Assembly (NCBI GenBank): GCA_015178975.1
Contig: WHVD01000021.1
Coordinates: 558,001 to 622,000, forward strand
From: Hysterangium stoloniferum
Lineage: Eukaryota > Basidiomycota > Agaricomycetes > Hysterangiales > Hysterangiaceae
Reading direction: 5' to 3'
Length of the DNA stretch: 64,000 nt
Of the stretch, positions 20,187 through 31,136 are shown in pieces. A program made the translations under genes and the position numbers. Under the pieces are notes generated by a model. It was not told where the DNA came from, searched no databases, and was given only the letters and a program-made list of their open reading frames with translations. Each line of letters opens with the position of its first letter. Position 1 is the first letter of the stretch.

Positions 20187-21010
20187 TGTTACGACTGGAC
20201 AATCCCACCAGACTCCGGGCACTAACCCATATGCCCCCACACCCTACACACACCAATCATCTGTTTATAGGATTTCCTGCCTGGACTCCATACATCAAGA
20301 CTTGTTACATTCGACCTCATTACGACACATATCAGTCACCGGACTTCCCCCGGACTCCGTCTCTGTCTATGTCTGTCTTTGTCCCACGCATCAGTCACCG
20401 GACCCCACTCAGAATCCCGTCACCACTCTAATCAAGCCCCGTTCCCATTTTAGTCAAATGACCTGTCACAAGTTAGGACTCCGCTCCCGCTCTGTTTCCC
20501 GTTATCGGTTATGCTTTGTCACGATTCGGACTCCACTCCATTCCATCCCGTTCCTAACACCAATTTGGTGTTTACTATTCCCGTTTTATGTTTTGCTCAT
20601 TTTGTTTCATTATTACTGGATTCGGTATGACATTTACTCCACGGTCTATTTAAACTGGCAGATGTTGTACATACAATCCAGTCAGAAAATTAGCTTAGAT
20701 TCCCCCCAGTAATCTAATCCATTTTCCGCTCTAAACCCTTGCTTGATTCACACCACTCACACTAGTCGGAGCCCACAGGCTCCAGCACATCTATCTCTCT
20801 CAACTATCTCGACTCACGATTCACGACCTCCAACCTACAACCTACAACCTACAACCCACGAACCCCGCCCAGACTCCCCGGGATTCCCATCTGCCTGTTC
20901 GAAATTGGACAACACGATTTAGCGAGGGTGCAGCCTATAAGCTGAAGCCAAGTCCTACCAGATATCCCGCGGGTTTCTCTGGAGACTTGCCCTGTGTGTG
21001 TATCCTAACA
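20187..21010 (+). repeat. 5' LTR of gypsy B copy 1
   Basis: 824 bp. A TATTTAAA box (20647-20654) lies about 33 bp upstream of a CA dinucleotide at 20679-20680, the likely transcription start. It ends TATCCTAACA. Confidence 0.92.
20680..20690 (+). promoter_or_regulatory. Predicted transcript 5' end complementary to the priming site
   Basis: AGTCAGAAAAT at the predicted transcription start is the exact reverse complement of ATTTTCTGACT at 21013-21023, two bases inside the 5' LTR. In Tf1/sushi elements the first 11 nt of the RNA fold back and prime reverse transcription in just this arrangement. The same pair is present in copy 2 (46132-46142 with 45806-45816) and copy 3 (48378-48388 with 48725-48735). 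Confidence 0.65.
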
Positions 21011-21012
21011 GT

Positions 21013-21023
21013 ATTTTCTGACT
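21013..21023 (+). promoter_or_regulatory. Self-priming-type primer-binding site of gypsy B copy 1
   Basis: ATTTTCTGACT sits directly after the 5' LTR. There is no TGG start as for tRNA-primed elements. The perfect 11-nt complementarity to 20680-20690 supports self-priming. Confidence 0.65.
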
Positions 21024-21046
21024 AACACTCGCAGATTGTTTTCATT

Positions 21047-22340
21047 ATGCCACCAAGAAGAAATACAAGCACACAGGCATCATTACCTGGACTGTCGACT
21101 CTTCATTCCCCATTAACTCTGTATACCAGCCAGACGCTTGTGAACCAGTCAGAACCCATGGAAGAAGCCCATATCGAGGAAGTCCCAGAAAATCAGGACA
21201 ACTCTGAGCACGAGGATGAATCCGTGGCCCCCGACAAGGGCAAAGGTGTCGAAAATCCTCCGCCTAGTCAACAACTGCACTTGGGGGATCCTACTTCTGA
21301 ATTTTTAGCAGGTACTATAGATAAATTCATGACGCACCTGCTTGAAGAATGAAAGAAAAAGGAACAAGAACCTCCACGGTCAAAAGTCAATGCTCTGGAA
21401 CCCTTCACGGGTTCCAACCCAAACAAGCTCTCTACTTTCCTCATGCAATGTCGCTTCAATTTCCATGATCGATCTGCTGCATTCTCCACGGACTCCTGAA
21501 AAGTCAACTATGCACTTTCATACTTGTCAGGATCCGCGCTGAAATGGTTCGAACTGGCTTTTAGCGGAATGTCTGAGGAAGAGCTGCTTTGGCTCGAAAA
21601 TTGGGATGCTTTTGTTGAGGAGCTTGAAACCAACTTTGGCCCGTATGATCCGACAGGAGAAACCGAGAACAGTCTCACAAATCTTCGTATGAAGGACATG
21701 CAGCGCATCACGGACTACATCGTCCAATTCAACAATCTTGCAGCTCATTGTCAGTGGGGCGATCCTGCTCTCCGCCACCAATTCTACGCCAGTCTGCCGT
21801 CCCACCTTAAAGACGAAGTCTCGAAAGGAGAAGATGGCAAGCCAAAAACCCTGTCCCGTATGTGCCTCAAAGCTCAAAACGTGGACGCATGTTATTGGGA
21901 ATGTTGTGCGGAAGTTGCCCGTGAGACCTCCGTGGACAAAGTGAACAAGTCCATGGCCAATAAAAACAACAACAACTCGTCAACCAGCAACCAGAACTCC
22001 ATGCAATCTGACAAGAAGAATGATAAAAAGTCTTCAAACAACAACAACAACAATAACAACAAGGACAATAACAAGGGTCAACAGTCTGGCAAGCAAGCTG
22101 GAAAACCCGACCTCTCAGGCAAACTCGGACCCGATGGCAAATTGACCCCACAGGAAAGACATCGTCGCATGGACAATAACGTCTGTCTCTTGTGCGGGAA
22201 ACCTGGTCATCGAGTCCCGGAATGTCTGCTGGCAAAAGCAAACTCTTCAAAGGGTCAAACAGCCAAGGCCTCCACAGAAGCCTCGTCGAAGGACAAACCG
22301 GCTTCTGACTCAAAAAAAAGAGTAAGCAACCCTGCGGACT
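21047..22340 (+). pseudogene. Gypsy B copy 1 gag region
   Basis: Starts with MPPRRNTSTQ at 21047, in the same place as MPPRRSTRAQ in copy 3. It contains the gag domain (SGSALKWFELAFSGMSEEE ... YIVQFNNLAAHCQWGD), then a linker rich in Asn, Lys and Ser, and a zinc knuckle CLLCGKPGHRVPEC at about 22183-22224. Product: particle core and nucleic-acid-binding protein. Part of it is continuous with the pol frame. Fossil. Confidence 0.85.
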
Positions 22341-22379
22341 CCGCGCGGGTTGGGGGTTGCGTTGCCTCTCCACGCAATC

Positions 22380-25300
22380 AAGAGTTTACTCACCTCAACG
22401 CATCCGCTCTTTCACATTCTGATTCATTTTTCGTTAAACTTATGTCTAATATGATCCCGAAATTCGTTTTTTCAGCTCTCATAGATTCCAGCTCGACTCA
22501 TTGTTTTTTAGATACAAAATTCATGCAAAAAAATATGTTGTCAACTTATTCAATAAAGCCCGTCGGCCTCCGCCTCTTCGATGGCACAAGTAATTCTGTT
22601 GTTACCCAAGCTTGTGATTTATCCATCTGTTTCCCGTGTGGAACATCTCAATTGGTCACTTTCTATGTGACCCAGTTAGACTCAAGTTGCTCGGTGGTCC
22701 TAGGACATAACTGGCTTACCCACTACAATCTGTTGATTGACTGGATAGCTAACAGTATAACATTCCGGACTCCTGCAGCAGCCGAGGAAACTGCACCCAT
22801 CCTGGCCTCCACGGCACCCATGGCCTTCCCGGCACCTGCAGTCTCAAGGACTCCTGTGATCCCTACGGCACCCATAGCTTCCCCGGAACCCACGACACCT
22901 CCGTCTATTTCTCTGATTAATGCTGCAGCTTTTATTAGGGCTTCAAAAATGGACGGGTCCCAGGTGTTCACTATCAACTTGAAAATTGATGAAGCAACTG
23001 GATGTTTTTCAACCCCGGTATCTGAATCTGAGCAAGCCGCTGACCTAGAAGGCATCCCGGAGAAATATCATGACTTTGCAGATGTTTTTAGCAAGCGGAA
23101 AGCTGACCGGCTTCTGCCTCACAGAGAATACGACTTAAAAATCAATCTCGAAGATGGCCCCCAGCCACCCCTAGGACATATTTACCCGCTCTCATCCACG
23201 GACCTTTCCGCAATCCGCGATTTCCTGGATGAACATTTGTCCATAGGCTTTATCAGACCCTCAAAGTCTCCTTTTGGAGCACCTGTTCTGTTTGTCAGAA
23301 AAAAGGATGGATCTCTTAGACTATGTGTTGATTTCAGAGGCCTCAATGCTGTCACCAAAAAGGATAAATATCCACTCCCACTCATATCTGATCTGCTCGA
23401 TGCTCTGCGGAACGCCTGGATTTACACCAAAATTGATCTCAAACACGCCTATCATTTGGTCTGGATCGCCGCGGGTGATGAATGGAAAACCACTTTTAAA
23501 ACCCGCTATGGGGCCTTCGAGTGGTTGGCGATGCCCTTTGGACTCACCAATGCTTTGTCTGTTTTTCAGCATTTTATCAACGACATTTTCTCCGACATGC
23601 TTGATGTATGCGTCATTGTTTACTTGGATGACATTCTTATCTACTCTGAGAATCCTGCGGAACATGACAAACAAGTCCATGAAGTTCTCTGGAGACTCAG
23701 ACAACATGGTTTATTCACGAATGGTAAAAAATGTACTTTTGACACAGACTCTGTGGAATACCTGGGTTTCATGATGGGACCCAATGGACTCCACATGGAC
23801 GAAACTAAAGTGCAAGTCATCAAAGATTGGCCTGAACCCCGAAAAGTCAAAGATATACAATCCTTTCTCGGCTTTGCCAATTTTTACCAACGGTTTATCT
23901 GTGGATATTCCGACATCACAGTACCCCTTACCCATCTTACGCATAAGGGTACTCCGTGGAATTTCAATGATAAGTGTCAAAAAGCTTTCAATCTTTTAAA
24001 AAATTCTTTTTCTTCAGCTCCTATTCTGTCGCATTGGAAACTGGACTTCCCGCTCATTGTTGAAACGGATGCCTCCGATTATGCACTTGGAGGCATTCTG
24101 TCTATCCAGGACTCCAATGGAGAAGTCCACCCCATGGCCTTTCTGTCCCGGACTTTCACCAGAGCAGAGTTCAACTACAATGTTCATGATAAAGAACTCC
24201 TGGCAATCTTTTCAGCTTTCAAAGCGTGGTGACACTATTTGGAAGGCTCGGGAACTCCTATTGATGTTGGAACAGATCACAAAAACCTGGAATACTTTTC
24301 TACTACAAAAAGTTTGACCTGCCGGCAGGCCTGCTGGTCTGAATATCTATCTGCCTTCAATATGATTATCTGTTTTCGACCCAGCCATCTCGGCGGCAAA
24401 CCCGACGCTTTAACTAGACGATGGGACGTCTATCCTAAAGAGGGGAGCAATGACTATGCCACGGTAAACCCGCACAACCTGAAACCTATTTTCACGAATC
24501 AACAACTTACCACATCGGTCCACACAACTTTCCTTGTTGTAACAGATCACAAAAACCTGGAATACCTTTCTACCACAAAACCTTTGACCCATCAGCAGGC
24601 CCGCTGGTCTGAATATCTATCTGCCTCAACATGATTATCCGCTTTCAACCTGGCCATCTCAGTGGCAAACCCGATGCTTTAACTAGACGATGGGACCTCT
24701 ATCCTAAAGAGGGGAGCAATGACTATACCACGGTAAATCCACACAACCTGAAACCTATTTTCACGAATCAACAACTTACCGCATCAGTCCGCGCAACTTT
24801 CCTCATCAATCCCATTGTCTGTGGAATTATCATTATGGATATCGAGAAGTTACATCAAGATATTCTATCGGCAATTCCGCTAGACCCGATAACTAAAGCT
24901 CACCTTGACAATCCCGTGGACCCCGATCAACCTTGGTGGTCTCTTGATCAGCATGGTTTCATTAGACTTGACGATCGCATCTATGTACCGGACTCCGACG
25001 GCCTCTGCCTCAGGATCCTTCAATACAAACATGATCATCCACTCTCAGGACATTTCGGGTACAACAAAACTCTATCATTAATAAGAAGAGAATACACTTG
25101 GCCCAGACTCTGTGGATTCATTAAGCACTATTGTAAATCTTGCACTACTTGTCCCCACTCGAAATCTCAGTGACACAAGCCATATGGCCTTTTGAAACAG
25201 CTCCCGGTACCGGAACACCCATGGAATTCTATCTCTATGGATTTCATTGAACACCTACTGGATTCCGAAGGCTTTTCCGCCATTCTAGTCATTGTTGACA

Positions 25301-26319
25301 GATTCTCAAAACAAGGTATATTCATCCCTACATATAATACAATTACCTCCGTGCAGTTAGCAGAACCTTTCATTATCCACGTATTTTCCAAGCATGGAGT
25401 TCCATCCCACGTGACTTCCAATTGAGGATCAGAGTTTGTGTCTCACTTCTTTAGATCTCTCAGAAAATCCTTGGACATGAAATTACATTTCACGTCTGGA
25501 CATCACCTGGAAGGTGACAGACAAACTGAACACATCAACCAGACATTGGAACAATATCTCCACGTATATTGCAATTATCAACAGGACAATTGGAAATCCT
25601 TGTTACCACTTGCAGAATTTGCTTACAACAATGCACCCTCAGCCACTACTGGTGTTTCCCCATTCTTTGCAAATAAAGGATATAATCCAAATATTACAGT
25701 ACATCTAGAACGAAATCTTGCCTCTGCTCGCACTCAAGAGTTCACCACAGACCTCCATGAGCTCCATGAGGAACTCCGGACTGCAATTAAGTCCGCCCAA
25801 GAGCAATACCAACTTTCAGTGGACAGACACTGGATCCCACCACCCAACTTCAAGATTGGCGACCGTGTTTATGTCAAAGCTCAATTCTTCCGGACTACCC
25901 ATCCATCGAAAAAGCTTGCTGAAAAATATTTAGGTCCATTTGAAATTATTGCACAAGTAGGTTCAGTCTCTTGGACACTACGGCTTCCATATACCATGTG
26001 CGCGGTACACGCGGTATTTCATGTTTCTATGTTAGAACCTTGTACTGCTAACACTATCCCGGATCGTGTGCAATCTCCGCCTCCTCCAGTCATTATTGAC
26101 GGAGAACCCGAGTTTGAAATCTCACAGATTTTAGATTCAAAAATTGACAAGCATCGATGCACTTGTAAACTGCTTTACTTGGTCAAGTGGGTGGGTTACA
26201 AGGGCACCGATGAAGAAACCTCATGGATTTTGGCCACGGAACTCGGTAATGCCACAGAAATCATTACTGACTTTCATACAGCTTACCCACTCACACCTGG
26301 ACCACTATCGTCTGTCTGA
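22380..26319 (+). pseudogene. Gypsy B copy 1 pol: protease, RT, RNase H, integrase, chromodomain
   Basis: The protease region (FSALIDSSSTHCFLDT) is near 22470. Reverse transcriptase is at about 23240-23800 ([28 protein letters not shown] near 23620; [11 protein letters not shown]). RNase H is near 24060 (VETDASDYALGGIL). The integrase zinc finger is at about 25030-25165 (HDHPLSGHFGYNKT ... CTTCP) and the core at about 25210-25720. The C-terminal GDRVYVKAQFF part is followed by a chromodomain near 26100-26290 (LLYLVKWVGYKGTDEETSWI). The close similarity to copies 2, 3 and 5 defines the family. Several breaks. Confidence 0.9.
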
Positions 26320-26521
26320 CCGCATCCCGCAGACCCCGTGTTACGTTTGGACTCATTTTCATTATTCCCTGTCACCCTATGTCTCTCTTTGCTTTTACAG
26401 GTTCTGACATGTCTGTCAAGTCCTCAAGCAGATTTTCCGGCAGACTTTGACTTTGATTTTAATTTTTATGTTTTTCACGCTTTACTTTTATGTTCAATTA
26501 TATTTTATTCTATGTTACTTT
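26320..26521. other. Spacer between pol end and antisense gene end
   Basis: About 200 bp between converging coding regions. It is AT- and T-rich (TTTGATTTTAATTTTTATG), and is similar in copies 3 and 5. It may hold 3' ends of both transcripts. No specific signal can be proved. Confidence 0.4.
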
Positions 26522-27473
26522 TCAGTCTACATTTATGGGACTGTGTTTTTTCCCTGCCTCCTCAGCTACCTCCTCAGGAAGCTCCACGACCTCCGCGGCA
26601 ACCCCGTCCTCATCTGACCCGGCATCCTCGGAACTCCCGACTTGCGGCTCTTCATACACATAGCCACCATACTCCGCCAGGAACTTCCAAAACTCCTCGC
26701 AGAGTGCACACAGTTCCTTCGCCACCACTATGTGGACCTTGTTGCTCTTCCAGAGCAACTTGTTTTGGGCCTCTGCCTTCGGCGATCCGTCCCAGGACCT
26801 CGTCCAACCCGGAAAACCCATCTGACCTGCTGATGTCCCACACCCTGGACCCCATGGCCTGCTCATGAACAAGTGAGCACCTCGCTTTGAGGTGTGCACA
26901 TTGGAAGCAGCCCGGACCCCGGCTGGATTTTCGGTTGCATTCAGTGTTCTGGTTATTACAACTGGAACACTGCGGGTCATTCCATGTGGGTAGGTGGGCT
27001 GGTGCCACCTTCCTTGCTTTCTGTTGATATGGTTAGTTCCACGGTATATCCCATGGACCCATTGCTTACCTTTTGGGGGCTCTCTGGCTCCCCCTCAGAC
27101 TCAGACTCGACCTCTGTCACCTTGCACTGAAAATAACAAGTCAGTGATATATAAAAAAAAAAAATGACAAGTCAAAGTTGGGACTTACCTTTCCCGTGAC
27201 AATTGTGGCTCTGTCTGCAGCCACCCGCGCAGCCTCCTCCTCATCCTTCTTCCTCTGCCTCTCAGCCTCTTCCTCCACAGCCAATGCTGCCTGGTACTCC
27301 TTGTCCAAAGCCTCTTCAGCCTCTCTGGCCTCCCTCTCTGCTTCTTCACATAGTCGGCGCTGCTCTTCTCACCACGCCAAAGGTTGGGCCGTGCTCCAAG
27401 GTGCCCGATATGGAGTGCCTGTGGAGGGCCCAGCAGTTGGCATCGCCCGTCTTGGTGTTGGCTTTGGTCCCAT
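26522..27473 (-). CDS. Antisense accessory gene of gypsy B copy 1, zinc-cluster pattern
   Basis: Minus-strand gene between pol and the 3' LTR. Reading starts with an ATG at 27473 (MGPKP). Exon-like intervals are separated by intron-like stretches at 27127-27188 (GTAAGT...CAG) and 27021-27069 (GTAAGC...CAG, with a CTAAC branch-like site). The first part is A/E/K/R-rich and helical-looking. The last part has CSSCNNQNTEC, nine residues, then CFQCAHLKARC, which is exactly C-X2-C-X6-C-X9-C-X2-C-X6-C as in fungal Zn2Cys6 DNA-binding domains. It ends with an acidic SSEDAGSDEDG segment. A TATA-like box lies about 55 bp upstream (27525-27532). Function unknown; a DNA- or RNA-binding regulator is inferred. 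As part of a fossil element it need not be functional in this copy. Confidence 0.6.
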
Positions 27474-27524
27474 TTTTTCGATGATGGGGGTAATAAAGAA
27501 GAAGAAATTTCTATTTTTTCAAAT

Positions 27525-27532
27525 TTATATAT
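27525..27532 (-). promoter_or_regulatory. TATA-like box of the antisense gene, copy 1
   Basis: Minus-strand TATATAAA about 55 bp upstream of the antisense ATG, outside the LTR. Equivalent boxes occur in copy 3 (near 54958-54973) and copy 5 (62214-62220, TATAAAA, ATG at 62271). Confidence 0.5.
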
Positions 27533-28773
27533 AGGCTCATCGTGTTTGAACCTTTCCTTCCAGATCACATGACTCTTTGACACATACGTGTAACCGACAT
27601 GACTTTTGACACATGCACATAGCCGACAAGAACTTATCTAGGCCTAGAGCCTCTTTGGGACTTCAGCATAAAGGGAGGGTACTGTTACGACCGGACAATC
27701 CCACCAGACTCCGGGCACTAACCCGTACGCCCCCACACCCTACATGCACCAATCGTCTGTTTATAGGATTTCCCACCCGGACTCTGTACGTCAAGACTTG
27801 TTACATTCAACCTCATTACGACACATATCAGTCACCGGACTTCCCCCGGCCTCCATCTCTGTCTATGTCCATCTTCATCCCACGCATCAGTCACCAGACC
27901 CCACTCAGAATCCTGTCGCCGCTCTAATCAAGCCCCATTCCCATTTTAGTCAAATGACCTGTCACAATTTAGGACTCCGCTCCCACTCTGTTTCCTGTTA
28001 TGGGTTATGCTTTGTCACAATTCAGACTCTGCTCTGTTCCGTCCCATTCCTAACACCAATTTGGTGTTTACTATTCCCGTTTTATGTTTTGCTCATTTTG
28101 TTTCATTATTACTGGATTCGGTATGACATTTACTCCACGGTCTATTTAAACTGGCAGATGTTGTACATATGTACAATCCAGTCAGAAAATTAGCTGAGAT
28201 TCCCCCCAGTAATCTAATCCACTTTCCGCTCTAAACCCTTGCTTGATTCACACCGCTCACACTAGTCGGAGCCCATGGGCTCCGGCGCATCTGTTATGTA
28301 TTTCTAAGCCTTTTTTTATTTTTTAAACCAATCTCCCCTAACAAATTGCGAAAATGAATAAATAAATGTAATTATATTGTGACGATAAAATTGTACAATA
28401 TTTGTTTAATTTATCTTGAATTTATACAATTTATTTTGTATTTTTATCTTATAAATTGAGCAAGTTGTTGAATTTTTACCTTTTTATTCTTTTTTGATTA
28501 ATATGTCGGCGACTCAGCGCTTATTCACAACGCGTGAGTAATCATGTGACATTCACATGACATTTCCAACTCCGACGCCGACAAAACGCGATTTGAAATA
28601 CTCGTGCATTATCAAGGTAAAATATATATTTATATATTATTATAATAAAATTATTATATTTATAATTGACTAAAAGTAAATATAATAATTATATAATAGT
28701 ATAAAGCCGGCCACCTGGTGCTTATTACATGGCGTGCGGGAAACTCGTCACAATGAGTGACACCATCGCAACA

Positions 28774-29091
28774 TGTGACAGTTGTCACAAGGGTGCGGGA
28801 TGGTCACAAAGGTGCGGGATGGTCACAGAGGTGCGCGACAGTCACAGAGGCGCGTGACAGTCACAGAGGCGCGTGACAGTCACAGAGGCGCGTGACAGTC
28901 ACAGAGGCGCGTGACAGTCACAGAGGCGCGTGACAGTCACAGAGGCGCGTCGACAGTCACAGAGGCGCGCGACAGTCACAGAGGCGCGCGACAGTCACAG
29001 AGGCGCGCGACAGTCACAGAGGCGCGCGACAGTCACAGAGGCGCGCGACAGTCACAGAGGTGCGCGACAGTCACAACGTGTGACAGTCACA
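28774..29091. repeat. 19-bp GC-rich tandem array in element C
   Basis: The unit GACAGTCACAGAGGCGCGT is repeated about 14-15 times, with variants at both ends. It is very rich in CpG (GCGCG) compared with the surrounding AT-rich DNA. Short ORFs through it (TVTEARDSHRGA repeats) are by-products of the period. Confidence 0.9.
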
Positions 29092-29219
29092 AGATGCGAA
29101 GGGTGTCATGCGCACGCACAGGTGCGAGAGCATTATGTCATCATATATGCTACTGCAACAAAAACAGGAAACTCTCTAAAACATTCCAGTAGCTTCTAAT
29201 GGAATAGTAGTTAATAGGT

Positions 29220-29412
29220 ACTAATAATAGATAGAATATTGTAGAATATTCTATAAGTTTCCAGAATGTTCTATTATGCCAAGAATATTCTATAGTGTCT
29301 TAGAAGTAGTTAGAACTTTCCACAATGCTCTAGAAAATTCTAGAAAATTCTAAATGACATCATTCCTTCCAGAATGACATCATTCAATCTTCTAGAATCT
29401 TCTAAATGTCTC
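29220..29412. promoter_or_regulatory. Heat-shock-element-like cluster upstream of the element C TATA box
   Basis: Many GAAnnTTC and TTCnnGAA half-site pairs (GAATATTC, GAATGTTC, TTCTAGAA) are packed into about 190 bp. At 29330-29350 alternating GAA/TTC triplets run in 5-bp register. The TATA box follows at 29422. Arrangement as for heat shock factor sites; activity is inferred. Confidence 0.5.
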
Positions 29413-29421
29413 AGACTAAAA

Positions 29422-29432
29422 TGTATATAAGG
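29422..29432 (+). promoter_or_regulatory. TATA box of element C
   Basis: TGTATATAAGG directly downstream of the GAA/TTC cluster. It implies a plus-strand transcript starting near 29455-29465. Confidence 0.5.
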
Positions 29433-29559
29433 AGCTCAGCTCCAGCCTTGAATATAATCTAAATCAATCTTTACTACATTTTATCAACCACATCAGTGTG
29501 CCACTGCAGCAAGCAGTTTATTCCACCCCTTGTTGGGCTGTTGGACAAATAAATACAAA

Positions 29560-29935
29560 TACTTAGTCACCTCTAGTTGAGCTGCTGACCTAAGTTATCT
29601 CAGGATTCCCTTTGTCACCTCTTGTTGAGCTTCTGACAATAGTCCTAACCCCCCTGGTCACTCTTCTGACCAATCAGGATTCCCTGCCACCTCTTGTTGA
29701 GTTTCTGGTATTAATCCTTTATACTATAGTCACCTCTTAATTGAGTATTGATTATTAGTTTCTTTACATTGTTATTTGTAGTTTAAAGCTTCAGTCACCT
29801 CTTGTTGAGTAATTTGACTGATTATCATCACATTGCAAATAATCCTTGTTACATTTCTTGTTATTTGTAATCTAAAACTTCAGTCACCTCTTGTTGAGTA
29901 ATTTGACTGATTATTACAGTACAAATAATCCCTGT
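29560..29935. repeat. GTCACCTCTTGTTGAG repeats in element C
   Basis: About six copies of GTCACCTCTTGTTGAG or close variants at irregular 40-80 bp spacing. The last two are extended (AATTTGACTGATTAT). They lie downstream of the predicted transcription start, so they may be in the transcribed part. Confidence 0.7.
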
Positions 29936-30317
29936 TCCCTTGCTCATTTATTGTGAATCAGTAAAGCATATTCACATAAATAAATACTGAGAATATCCTT
30001 GCAAGATCCTAAGACTACATTAAGATCCTGATAAGTTAGTATCACAGTAGACCCTGTAGGTTAGTGTAAATAAAGCATATATTAGCCAAATAGTGTTTTA
30101 TTCTATATCTAATCTTTTGACCTGGCTAGCATTGAAGTTAAATCTAGCTTTGGAATCAGTAAATTGTTATTCTTATTTTAGTAGTTGTTATCACAGAAAA
30201 AGAACAAGCTTGCACAAGCAGCTCTCAAAACCTTCTTTGCGAAGTAGGGTGCATATATTCAAGTAAACTCTTGACTTCAGGGGTTCTAAGTCTATTTAGG
30301 CTGCCACTGATTAATAT

Positions 30318-31136
30318 TGTTACGACCGGACAATCCTGCCGGACTCCGGGCACTAACTCGTATGCCCCCACACGCTACAAGCACCAATCGTCTGTTTATA
30401 GGATTTCCCGCCCGGACTCCGTTACGTCAAGACTCGTTACGTTCGACCTCATTAAGACACATATCAGTCACCGGACTTCCCCCGGACCCCGTCTCTGTCT
30501 ATGTCCGTCTTCGTCCCACACATCAGTCACCGGTCCCCGCTTAGAATCCCGTCACTGCTCTAATCGAGCCCCATTCCCGTTTTAGTCAAATGACCTGTCA
30601 CGATTTAGGACTCCGCTCCCGCTCCATTTCCCGTTATGGGTTATGCTTTGTCATGATTCAGACTCTGCTCCGTTCCATCCCGTTCCTAACACCAATTTGG
30701 TGTTTACTATTCCCGTTTTATGTTTTGCTCGTTTCGTCTCATTATTACTGGATTCGGTATGTCATGCATTCCACAGTCTATATAAACTGGCAGATGTTGT
30801 ACATACAATCCAGTCAGAAAATTAGCTTAGATTCCCCCCAGTGATCTAATACATTTTCCTCTCTAAACCCCACTCTTATCAGACTGCTCACACTAGTCAG
30901 AGCCCACGGGCTCCGACGCATCTAAACTCTCTCGACCATCTCGACTCACAACTCACAACTCACGACCTACAACCTACAACCCATGAACCCCTGCCCGGAC
31001 TCCCCGGGACTCCCGTCCGCCTGTCTGAAATTGGACAACACGATCTAGCGAGGGCGCAGCCTATAAGCTGAAGCCAAGTCCTACCGGATATCCCGCGGGT
31101 TTCTCCGGAAACCCGCCCTGTGTGTGTATCCTAACA
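30318..31136 (+). mobile_element. Gypsy B solo LTR inside element C
   Basis: 819 bp, TGTTACGACC...TATCCTAACA, with the 5-bp duplication AATAT (30313-30317 and 31137-31141). It belongs to the same family as the element that hosts C, so family B moved both before and after C inserted. Confidence 0.93.

Noticed and set aside
21867-22373. Minus-strand Cys-rich ORF over gypsy B gag as a second antisense gene
   Set aside because: It is the mirror of the Asn-rich linker and knuckle codons. It is not kept with a common start in the other copies and has no promoter.
28911-29199. ORFs with TVTEARDSHRGA repeats
   Set aside because: They are read through the 19-bp GC-rich tandem array. No other coding sign.
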